From assembly GCA_014607495.2 (NCBI GenBank), contig CP053152.1, forward strand, positions 11,763,899 through 11,827,898: 64,000 nt of DNA, in the 5' to 3' direction. The translations under genes were made by a program, and so were the position numbers. The DNA is from Carposina sasakii (lineage: Eukaryota > Arthropoda > Insecta > Lepidoptera > Carposinidae). Shown in pieces: positions 24,985 through 35,300 of the stretch (position 1 is the first letter of the stretch; the number at the start of each line of letters is the position of its first letter). The notes under the pieces were generated by a model. The model was given only the letters and a program-made list of their open reading frames with translations. It was not told where the DNA came from and did not search any database.

Positions 24985-25934
24985 TTTTTAAAACAACTAG
25001 AAACCTTGTATGCAGGAAAATTCAATAAATCAAAAATTTGGTTTTTTGTTTGTTTATTTATTTTTTTTTTTTCGTTTATTTATCCCGAAGGAAAGGCAAG
25101 GGGAACTAAGCCCATACATATATCCTTTAGATTTTTTTGAGGTTATTTTTTATTTTTTAATAACCAAAGAGTAATAGAAATATTTGTTTATCTAACTTGT
25201 TTTGTTTAGTTTATCCCGAAGGAAAGGCAAGGGGAACTAAGCCCATACAGCCATTGTCTTTAGTAAATGATTTCTGAATTTATGGGATGATAATGATAAT
25301 GGTGATGAATGGAAACGTCGGGAAAATCCTCAAGAACAAGTGTAAAATTAGTCAAAATGAAAAATAATTGCAGAAACAACTTACATGGGCCCATGAAGAG
25401 ATTGTATTCCGGCTAAAGTTTTACTCAGCTTACTTGCGTATAAAACCATGCACACGCACTAGATTCACATCACAAGTAATCAAAATATAACTTATCTACC
25501 AAAAAACATCACTTTACAGACACATGCAAGCCATTTACAAATAATTTTAGATTTTCACAAATTACACCCGCTCCCTTCCAGCTTTTCCCGCCGAATCCTT
25601 TGTTTATCTAAGTTGTTTAAATATTAGTCGATTGTAAACTGATATATAGTTCCATCTTGATTTTAAGCTGGAAACATACAAGTTAGTCACAATCTTGCCT
25701 TATAATATTATACTGTTGGTAGTAAAAGTACACAATTTTGGAAAATGAAATAGAGTAGCGCTCCTTTATGCCAAATTGAAATGACAGGTAATTTAGTCTG
25801 TGTCTATTTCCGTGCCATTTTTTTCGTACACTTTCTTCTAATTTCTACTGTGGATGTGGTAAAAGGCCACGAAAACGGCTTATATATAAAAACTGAAGTG
25901 GTATTTAGAGACTGGGGACATTTATTATTCCTAA
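24985..25934. promoter_or_regulatory. Shared intergenic region of Prp31 and Ntf-2
   Basis: 950 bp between the start codons of two divergent housekeeping genes, so both promoters and 5' leaders must lie here unless there are distant non-coding exons. Two partial copies of a repeat (CCCGAAGGAAAGGCAAGGGG, at about 25076-25136 and 25211-25370) occupy the Prp31-proximal half. A further copy is at 41634-41766. I cannot place a TATA box or initiator with confidence. Confidence 0.5.
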
Positions 25935-28115
25935 ATGGCGCTGAATCCGCAGTATGATGCTATTGGTAAAGGATTTGTGCAACAATACTACACCTTGTTT
26001 GACGATCCGGCACAACGAGCAAATCTTGCGAATATGTATAATGTGAGTGTTATTCTGTACATTTTGCTTCGTTATTATCCTCACGCTGTAGTTAATATAT
26101 TCGTTATTCATGTAATTCTCGTTGTACAATATTTATAGGTTAAAATATAGACTCCCGCCGAAAATACTTTTCAGTCATGATTCATGTTGCACATTGTTTA
26201 TTCTCCACTACCACAACGTCTGAAAATCTCCTATAAACTCTGCTAAAACTAAGCATCTTAATGTTATAAGTCTTGTATCATTTTCCTACATAGGCTACAT
26301 ATTATGGTTGATCTGACTGTTGCACTTAAACCTAAACTTAAGATTAGTCCTACATATCCCTTTCTGTCTCAGCCATTTATGCTAAGGATGAAGAGGGACA
26401 GACCTGACTTAATTTAAGTTTATAGATTTAGTAAGGTCTGTCCCTCTTCATCCTTAGCATCAGTGTGGTGGTTGCGAGTCGACCATATTACCTACTACCA
26501 GAAATAGCAGAGCACATACCACCACTAGTCTCATAGTATCTACCTAATACATTTCATCACATAGTTTTCAATTGCTTTTTTCAGGTTGAAACCTCATTTA
26601 TGACATTTGAAGGGGTTCAGCTGCAAGGTGCTGTTAAAATAATGGAAAAATTAAATGTAAGTACTGGTATCAAGAAAGACTAAATGCTTTAAATCTTCAT
26701 AGCAACATACTGATTACAATATAATTTTTGCACGGCCAGCCTTTTGGCCACATTGCCAGCAGTGAAGGAGTTACAGGCATTCTTTTATTTGTAAATATGT
26801 TCTAGATTTAAGCTTTATATTATGTATTATATTATCCACCCAACCATTTTTGAACTATTTAAACTACATCTTAGTTAAGTATGATTAGATGAGCTTACAC
26901 TATATTTTTTAATAAACTATGTAGGAGAAACCTTAGGGGATTTCCCTTTTTGTAAACTTGCAACATGCATTGCCAGCAGTGGACTTCATTGCTGAAATTA
27001 TGAATACCTAAAAGTTTCATTTTAACTGTTCCTACAACCCTATACATACATGTTGAGAAATAATTTAAAAAGAAGTATCATTTTTGTCATTTTTCAGATA
27101 TCTCTACTGTTCTATCTATGTGTGCCAAAATTTAATATTTTATTCATAAGACACTTTGTTTGAACTTTGTTCTTATTTTCCAGAGTTTGACATTTCAAAA
27201 AATTGGTAGATTAATAACATCAGTGGACTCACAGCCTACATTTGATGGTGGAGTTCTCATAAATGTCCTTGGAAGATTACAGGTATGTTAACAAAATTAC
27301 TATTAGCCCTGTAATTTATGTGATACATTAGCATTGTTTAATATAAGTAGGTTTTCTTCTGTGGAAAATGCATCAATGAATTTTATTGTGACAGACAGAT
27401 GATGACCAGCCCCATGCATATTTTCAAACTTTTGTCCTGAAGCCTATAGGAAATTCATTTTATGTTGAACATGACATGTTTAGACTGGCACTTCATGATG
27501 TGTAGTAATAAGAGTCAACGAACAAAGTAAGAGTTACCCCTGAATGTGCTTTACTCTTCATTGTAAATAAAATTTTCACATCATTTTATTTCAACTTACA
27601 CATCAAATATCATGTCTGTCTTGAAGTTCATAATTTTTAACAATGACTAATAAATGTTATTTTTGTTCATATATGCACAAGCACACAAAACTTTATATTT
27701 CAATGCAGTTTAAACTGACTAAACCATGAACCAATAAACTAATACAAACCTATTTATTTAACTATTGCTTGAGGTTTCCTTCTATTATTGATTTTGCTCT
27801 ATCTAAAGATTAATACTTGCCTTAAAGTAAAAACAAACTAATTTAGATCTGCCAATCTGTGTTACGCTAATTCTTTTAACTTTTTCCTATTTTTATCTGT
27901 GTGGCTTTTTTAGTAAAAAGTGTTCTAATAAAGGTAATTTACTTTTATGGTTTAATTTAAACTTACAACCTAGTCAGCATTTTTCTTTCTTTAATTAACA
28001 GTGTGACGAAGACCCTCCTCATCCCTACATGCAGACATTCGTACTAAAGCCATTAGGCGACTCCTTCTTCGTGCAGCATGATATCTTCCGTCTCGGCATC
28101 CATGACGTCGCTTAA
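25935..28115 (+). CDS. Ntf-2: Nuclear transport factor 2, with two alternative last exons
   Basis: Small homodimeric carrier that binds RanGDP and FxFG nucleoporins and returns RanGDP to the nucleus. Exon 1 25935-26042 (start MALNPQYDAIGKGFVQQYY), exon 2 26585-26656 and exon 3 27184-27282 are all phase 0 with GT/AG borders and encode 93 residues. They can join to either exon 4a (27395-27505) or 4b (28002-28115), giving 129 or 130 residues, the family's usual length. Typical motifs are FVQQYYTLFD, MTFEGVQLQG, VDSQPTFDGGVLINVLG and a terminal FRLxxHD. The two last exons encode homologous segments with 24 of 36 positions identical, and each has its own stop and poly(A) signal. The gene is divergent from Prp31. 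Confidence 0.97.
26303..26488. mobile_element. MITE with TCTGACCGTCA-type ends, diverged copy
   Basis: In Ntf-2 intron 1. It starts TATGGTTGATCTGACTGTTG and has the family's GGACAGACCTGACT block. A second internal inverted pair, GGATGAAGAGGGACAGACC against GGTCTGTCCCTCTTCATCC, forms a tight hairpin around 26390-26460. Confidence 0.6.
27395..27505 (+). CDS. Ntf-2: Ntf-2 alternative terminal exon 4a
   Basis: Begins after a GTGACAG acceptor and encodes 36 residues starting TDDDQPHAYFQTF and ending FRLALHDV, then TAG. An AATAAA lies 61 bp past the stop (27566-27571), so the exon can end a transcript by itself. It has no in-frame donor and is skipped when 4b is used. Confidence 0.9.
   Translation, partial: TDDDQPHAYFQTFVLKPIGNSFYVEHDMFRLALHDV
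27566..27571 (+). promoter_or_regulatory. Poly(A) signal for Ntf-2 exon 4a
   Basis: AATAAA soon after the exon 4a stop, followed by a T-rich stretch. It fits early cleavage and polyadenylation of the short isoform. Confidence 0.6.
28002..28115 (+). CDS. Ntf-2: Ntf-2 alternative terminal exon 4b
   Basis: Begins after a TTAATTAACAG acceptor with a T-rich tract upstream. It encodes 37 residues, CDEDPPHPYMQTF to FRLGIHDVA, then TAA. AATAAA signals lie at 28444-28449 and 28510-28515. Its codons are richer in G/C than those of 4a, suggesting stronger coding constraint or a different age. Confidence 0.92.
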   Translation, partial: CDEDPPHPYMQTFVLKPLGDSFFVQHDIFRLGIHDVA

Positions 28116-28519
28116 TAGCCGAGCTTCATCTCAATAAGTCGGAGTAGTTAGAAGCCCATGCCACATCGTTACATACATTATTTGTAAGCTTTTTAATACC
28201 TTTTTGTATATTTTTGCTTGGTTTCTAACTACTCTACTAGGGGCATATTTAAAATATGAAATCGAACAATATCTTACTCTAGATTTTATTAATAATACTT
28301 GTATGGTTAACCATATAGTATTGAAAGAAAACATCTAGTTTTGGTTATCTAGGTATAAGTAACCTGTAATTGTGTAAATTCTAAAGTTGTACATTAATCC
28401 ATTTGATGTTATTTTTGGCTTAAACTTTACGTAACACAATAATAATAAATAAGATGGATTTAGTGAAATGGCATACTTTTTCAGTTCAATGTATACAGAT
28501 ACACTTTATAATAAATGCA

Positions 28520-29080
28520 TTATTTTTTACATGTTTTTGTATTTTTATTATTCACTATTACCACTGCCTTAACACTGGAAAAATAATAATTTCCCGAGTT
28601 AAATCTTCCACATTTGATTAAAGCTTGTTACTGAATTATTTTCTAAGTTAAAATTATGTCTAAATGTTTTTTTTTTTATAACTTGTATTTACTGATTAGA
28701 TAATAAATAATCATATACTTACATTGAGTTTCAAATATTCTAATGTCCATAACAAAAAATTTAGTTCGTGGGTGGGCAGTTTTATTTAGTGGGTAAGTAT
28801 TGTATTTTTCTGATAGGCTTGATGAGTCTGTTACAGGTCCTAGGTTAGAATCTCTTAACAAAATTAACATCTGTAGTGTACAAAACAAATTATGCTGTGT
28901 ACCTACCTCAGTACTCGCGGCGGATGTGTGTGCGAAACATAGATAATAATAAATCTATGGTGCGAAACGCTTTACAGTACCTACACGTATATTCAGGGGC
29001 GCGCGGGGAAGGAGGCAGCCTTCACAGTGGCAAATAGCTCACATTTAACTAGGTCAAATAGGGCACCTTACGTACGTATA
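28520..29080. other. Intergenic AT-rich DNA downstream of Ntf-2
   Basis: No exon or element ends recognised beyond the poly(A) region of Ntf-2. Confidence 0.4.
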
Positions 29081-29344
29081 CAGGGTGTAACAAAAAGGGT
29101 ATGTTAAGCGAAAAGCTATGAATATAGACCATTATAAATAAGGAACATAATCCCAAAATTTAAGACTCGAAATCACATGTTTATTTTTTAAGATTGTATG
29201 AACATTCCCGAGTTGTTTAGGAATTCTCCATACAAATTGGAAAAATTAACATTCGATTTCGAGTCTCAAAATTTGGGAATAGGTTCTCTATGGTGGGCTA
29301 TTTTCATAGCTCTTCGCTTAACATACCTATTTTGTTACACCCTG
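29081..29344. mobile_element. Palindromic TA-flanked MITE, copy B
   Basis: 264 bp between TA dinucleotides. Same ends as copy A (CAGGGTGTAACAAAAAGGGT / GTTACACCCTG). The 61-codon frame inside is repeat translation. Confidence 0.85.
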
Positions 29345-29835
29345 TATACTCGTAATTTTATGATAATTCTTATCCCTACTTAGTGGAAAAGAACAAAACG
29401 TCATGATGCTATGAGTAAATGCGCTTGTATCTTATGAGAGCGCGATTTACTACAGGTTGGTTATAGGTAGGTAGATGGATAGGCATACCTACTCATATCT
29501 GACAAAAAAAAACAACAAATGCTAAGACAATCATGTATTTAAGTAATAAATAGTCAAAAAATTAACAAAAGAACCACAGAAAACAGGTACTTACATCCTT
29601 ATCAATTTCCAAATTTAAGACGATCCTTGTTTAAATCCTTAGACTCTACGAACACTTATCAAGTTAACGCACGCACTACATTACAATACACACCGGGACC
29701 GTTCGATCGAACTTGTCTAAGTGAATGACTAGGTTGCAAAGTGATACGTTCATGCGAGGCCAGAGGGCTTAGTGTGAGTTTTTAAGTCGAACTCGTTCGC
29801 GTTGACGTTTATTGGTCGACCAAAAACGTTATTTC

Positions 29836-29965
29836 AGCCGTTAAGTCCACTGCTGAACATAGGCCTCCCCCAACAACCTCAACTGAGATCTATGGAAGCG
29901 GCATTAAGCAGAAACCCGCTGTCCTGACTAGCTCGTCCGTCCATCTTACGGGTGGCCTTCCCAAG
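29836..29965 (-). repeat. RTE-like 3' tail, diverged subfamily
   Basis: The plus strand reads AAGTCCACTGCTGAACATAG, then GCCTCCCCCAACAACCTCAA and later TTACGGGTGGCCTTCC. It has the same layout as the RTE 3' end at 21712 but a clearly different sequence beyond the first 40 bp, so it is a second RTE subfamily. Confidence 0.55.
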
Positions 29966-29970
29966 ATATA

Positions 29971-30589
29971 CAGGATGTTTTTCGTTGCCACCCTTAACTT
30001 AGGGTATGTACTCTATAAATCGAATAAAGTAAGTTTATGCCGAAAAATGCTGGGAAACGATGAAAAAAAAAATTACTTGATCGGACAAAATTTATAGTGT
30101 CCAGTGTTTATGCTAGTTTTTTCATAGACATATTAATTACTAGTGGACGCCCGCGACTCCGTCCGCGTGGACTACAGAAAAAAAACAAAATATCGAAATT
30201 ATCCGGGATAAAAAGTAGCCAAGTTAAGTAGGACCTGTCACAATATATTCCCGACAACTGCATCGAAATCGGTTCAGCCGTTCCTGAGATTAGCGTGCAC
30301 AAAGGCACAGACAAACCGACAAAAACTCCTAAAATCATTGTTTTGGGTACTATTGCGTTGATAAAGGTATTCTATAATATTATTTCTTATATATCTTCCA
30401 TGTACAGACAGCGATCCGTTACATTTTTATTATATGTATAGATTTCTCGTGAAAATATCTTGCTACACGCGTCAATGTGCATTTATGCAGAAAAACCAGA
30501 CACTTCCCAGGTATGCTTCCATGGAGAAAAATGGTGATGATGAGGAGATTTCGTAGTTTTCGGGAACGTTGACGACCAAAAATCCCCTG
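29971..30589. mobile_element. TA-flanked non-coding DNA transposon, copy 2, split by a Helitron
   Basis: Same family as 20006-20391, beginning CAGGATGTTTTTCGTTGCCA and ending ACGACCAAAAATCCCCTG between TA dinucleotides. At 30140-30442 it is interrupted by a Helitron, after ATATTAATTA and before TTTCTCGTGAAAA. These sequences are contiguous in copy 1. Confidence 0.8.
30140..30442 (-). mobile_element. Non-autonomous Helitron, copy 2, nested
   Basis: 303 bp with minus-strand ends TC...CTAG. The uninterrupted host copy at 20006-20391 shows that insertion was between A and T with no duplication, which confirms the Helitron assignment. The 76-codon minus frame at 30108-30338 spans element and host and is not a gene. 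Confidence 0.85.
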
Positions 30590-30599
30590 TATAGTACCA

Positions 30600-32300
30600 C
30601 TTTTCGGCTCCATCGGCCATAGGTTTTTCGACCAATCACGTAGTGCCGTTGAACTACTATACATCAGGCCATAATGTGATTGGATGACTGCGAAACGTGT
30701 ACGCGATCGAGTTCGAATAGAAAATCACGCTAAGCTTACAGTTACAGGTGCCACATCCTCGAGGCGGTTTAGTGTAGCAAACTATTATTGACGTATGAAA
30801 ATATAAAATATAGTACATTTTCTTATTAATTGCAAATTCAATTTATTTTTGGATGTGCAATGAAAATTAACAGGTACTTTGTGGACTGTTCAGTTATGGA
30901 ATTATTGGAATTGTATTATTTTTTTATATCTAACTTACGTTAACTTTGGCTTTGTTTACAATATAGTCCAAAAACAAATTGAACGCACTCAAACCAGTAA
31001 GACATGTGATTCCAATAGTGTTCCAAGTTTGCCAACAACTGTATTACCCATTGCTTACAAAGGCATCGTTCTGTTTAAAAAGGTAATCCTATAATACAAT
31101 CACGATCATAAGGTGGACATTTTTGTAGGACATATAAAATACTGGAAAGAATAGCAATAATCGAGTTGCCAACTGCTAAAAGGGCCACAATAAGTAACAG
31201 CTAGTAAGGTGAAGACTACAAAGCAGAGATCAAAATTAGACATGGCAAGACCAAAATGGTCGGTTTTACGTTAAAGAATATTTGTACATTAGCCTCTATT
31301 GTTACTACTGTTCTGTTGAATTTCTCTTGTAAAAAAGGTACCTATCTAGAACCCACTCCTATGGGCAAGTTATTTTATCCACATTAGTTTATTTGTGTGT
31401 TACTGTAACAAGAGGACTTTGTATAGACAACGGGTAAAACCTATAGCAACGCATCGCTAGTAAATACACCGTTTGGGAACATAATATGACTACATTTTTG
31501 AACCTCCTGTAGAAAGATTAGTAGAATTTCACTGAGGTTCTGCATTCTTAACACAAAATAAAAAATACCTCATTATTTGGAAACAGATTATATGTGAACC
31601 TGATGGACTTGAAATATCAATTTATTTGCTGAGATGAAGATTAGAATATCTTTATAAAGCGAAACAAATCTCATTATTTAAAACAAAATTGAATCTTTTC
31701 CAATTTCCCACAGGATTTTTGACTGTAGATATTATTGCCATAAATAAGTAATTCGTTTAGAAAAAGTCAACAGAACAGCATTACAATGCCGGTGTTCGTT
31801 CACACCCTCAGCACATTTTATTATTAGCGATTACAAATCATTATAGCTTGCAACATCACTCGCAATTTTGTTCAAGCTATCATTGAGAGCCTGAGTTCAA
31901 AACTTAATGTAATCAAATCCTTATTTCTTCATAAAACTAAAACAAAAAAAACTTCAGAATACAGTCACAACCTTTTAACTAATCCTTAGAATAATCAGTC
32001 AAAAACAAACACAAAATTGAGCATTACAAATAATAACATCATGAAGAAAACCAACTTGTTTCAATGCGAACTTGACATGGATTTATACACAATTTCAAGG
32101 TACCTATGTAGTAGTAGAATCAACAAATTTATTTTCTAGTGACTAATTTCAACCGAAACAAGTCCGCGAATATAAGCAATACGAAAAAGTTGCACTCATA
32201 ATACCATACCGACTGGCCGGCTGCAGTGTTTGAAAACAGAACGAGGTCGAAAGAGGATTGTGGGTGGTAAAATTTGAATCGTGAACTCACGTTCTAAACT
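30600..32300. other. Intergenic region, no gene recognised
   Basis: No coding exon seen. A TTTATT (AATAAA on the minus strand) at 32128-32133 lies about 190 bp past the stop of the minus-strand TPR gene and is a plausible poly(A) signal for it. Confidence 0.4.
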
Positions 32301-32321
32301 CAGGCTCAGATCCTCCTTAGT

Positions 32322-35300
32322 TTAGGATCCTCCTTTCTTTCTTCCCCTGGAGCCGGGTAGCGCGACTCCTCGCAGGGACCTCATTGCCATCGCTCTGTTG
32401 AAGTGGCGCTGCGTTTTGTGTTCCTCGACATCACTACCGTGGTCCACTGACGATAGTATCACTAGTAACACGCCCATCACCTGGAATAATAGATAAACAG
32501 GATTAGCTTATGCTATCTATGTGATTATTTTGGTGGCCTTTGGTCTTTGATACTATGGGAACTTGGCAAGCCCGACATTTCGTTTTCACACAGGCTACGA
32601 AAACGGCGATAGTGTATTTTAGCTGAACATAGACCTTCCCTAAAAAAGGCTTCTGTAGACTAAAGACGGGACAGTAACAGCGCTCTTTGATTGGGGGCTC
32701 GCGCATGTTGTGATACAAGAAACTCTGAACTGCCCTTCAACTGCTCTGCATTCAAAATTAACATAAGGTATACATTACATGGTATGTATAACAATACATT
32801 TTTGAAATTTTCAAAATGGCGATGTTAACTTTACACACAATAGTGGTATTTGTTTAGCGTTTCAGTATTTGTGTGGCTGTCACTTACATCCTGTATTATA
32901 TGTATGTATATAATAATAATATTAATAATTTTTATTCTCAGACATACGTAGTGTCCATAATATGTTACATTATCTATTATACAGTTACATTACACAATGG
33001 AATAGCGACGCAGCAGACACACGATAATGAGAAGTGTGTAGGCATGCACGGACGCCTCGGGAATATTCTCGATGTCCTTGAGGGCCGTATGTATGTATGT
33101 AAGTGTATGGAATAGCGCACGCACCAGACACACGATGATGAGCAGTGTATAGACATGCACGGACGCTTCGGGAATGTTCTCGATGTCCTTGAGGGCCGTA
33201 TGTATGTATGTAAGTGAATGGATCAGCGCACGCACCAGACACACGATGATGAGCAGTGTATAGACATGCACGGACGCTTCGGGAATGTTCTCGATATCCT
33301 TGAGGGCCGTATGTATGTATGTAAGTGAATGGATCAGCGCACGCACCAGACACACGATGATGAGCAGTGTATAGACATGCACGGACGCTTCGGGAATGTT
33401 CTCGATATCCTTGAGGGCCGTATGTATGTATGTAAGTGAATGGATCAGCGCACGCACCAGACACACGATGATGAGCAGTGTATAGACATGCACGGACGCT
33501 TCGGGAATGTTCTCGATATCCTTGAGGGCCGTATGTATGTATGTAAGTGAATGGATCAGCGCACGCACCAGACACACGATGATGAGCAGTGTATAGACAT
33601 GCACGGACGCTTCGGGAATGTTCTCGATGTCCTTGAGGGCCGTATGTATGTATGTAAGTGAATGGATCAGCGCACGCACCAGACACACGATGATGAGCAG
33701 TGTATAGACATGCACGGACGCTTCGGGAATGTTCTCGATATCCTTGAGGGCCGTATGTATGTATGTAAGTGAATGGATCAGCGCACGCACCAGACACACG
33801 ATGATGAGCAGTGTATAGACATGCACGGACGCTTCGGGAATGTTCTCGATATCCTTGAGGGCCGTATGTATGTATGTAAGTGAATGGATCAGCGCACGCA
33901 CCAGACACACGATGATGAGCAGTGTATAGACATGCACGGACGCTTCGGGAATGTTCTCGATATCCTTGAGGGCCGTATGTATGTATGTAAGTGAATGGAT
34001 CAGCGCACGCACCAGACACACGATGATGAGCAGTGTATAGACATGCACGGACGCTTCGGGAATGTTCTCGATATCCTTGAGGGCCGTATGTATGTATGTA
34101 AGTGAATGGATCAGCGCACGCACCAGACACACGATGATGAGCAGTGTATAGACATGCACGGACGCTTCGGGAATGTTCTCGATGTCCTTGAGGGCCGTAT
34201 GTATGTATGTAAGTGAATGGATCAGCGCACGCACCAGACACACGATGATGAGCAGTGTATAGACATGCACGGACGCTTCGGGAATGTTCTCGATATCCTT
34301 GAGGGCCGTATGTATGTATGTAAGTGAATGGATCAGCGCACGCACCAGACACACGATGATGAGCAGTGTATAGACATGCACGGACGCTTCGGGAATGTTC
34401 TCGATGTCCTTGAGGGCCGTATGTATGTATGTAAGTGAATGGATCAGCGCACGCACCAGACACACGATGATGAGCAGTGTATAGACATGCACGGACGCTT
34501 CGGGAATGTTCTCGATATCCTTGAGGGCCGTATGTATGTATGTAAGTGAATGGATCAGCGCACGCACCAGACACACGATGATGAGCAGTGTATAGACATG
34601 CACGGACGCTTCGGGAATGTTCTCGATATCCTTGAGGGCCGTATGTATGTATGTAAGTGAATGGATCAGCGCACGCACCAGACACACGATGATGAGCAGT
34701 GTATAGACATGCACGGACGCTTCGGGAATGTTCTCGATGTCCTTGAGGGCCGCCAGGGCGGGCTCGAAGTCCGGCCGCAGGTCTAGGGCGTGCCGCAGGT
34801 GCACTGCTGCTTCCTGTTACAGTTTACATTGCTTTTACGGTACAAACGCAGTTGGGTAAAACATACAAAGTAAAACAAAGCTCCATGTTTCTTTCTACCC
34901 TGCTTGTCTTGTTATATTGTTGGTTGCTTGCTAATGCTAGAGTGAATAGGCACTTTCTAGGCAAACATGTACCACCCTAGGCCACATCTTGCTTAACATC
35001 AGATGCAATGGTGGTCAAATGTTTTGTGAAAAAAAAATGTATCTGTGCATGTGTAATCCTCAAATAAAAACCTATTCTATTTTAAAGTAGGTATAGTATA
35101 GTTCATTACTTGTAGATTACAGGAAAACCTATAAGAATTCTTGACATTGTATGGAAACCTCTATGACGCGAGTTCAACTAGCACTTGTCCGTTTTTTTTA
35201 ATTGGCCCGTAATGTTTTTCATTGCTAAGCAAACCTGCGGAAAATTAAATTCAATAAAAAAAGACAGGTGTACAACCTGATAATGTCCATAAGCTTTGAA

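Noticed and set aside
32990..34755. CRISPR array
   Set aside because: Units are contiguous and nearly identical over all 111 bp with no unique spacers, and the genome is clearly eukaryotic.
32985..34804. Two long minus-strand open frames (566 and 604 codons) as stand-alone repetitive proteins
   Set aside because: Both are the 111-bp array read in two stop-free frames. One frame is the exon 6 frame of the TPR gene and the other has no start context or gene structure. The array is better described as an exon-derived minisatellite.
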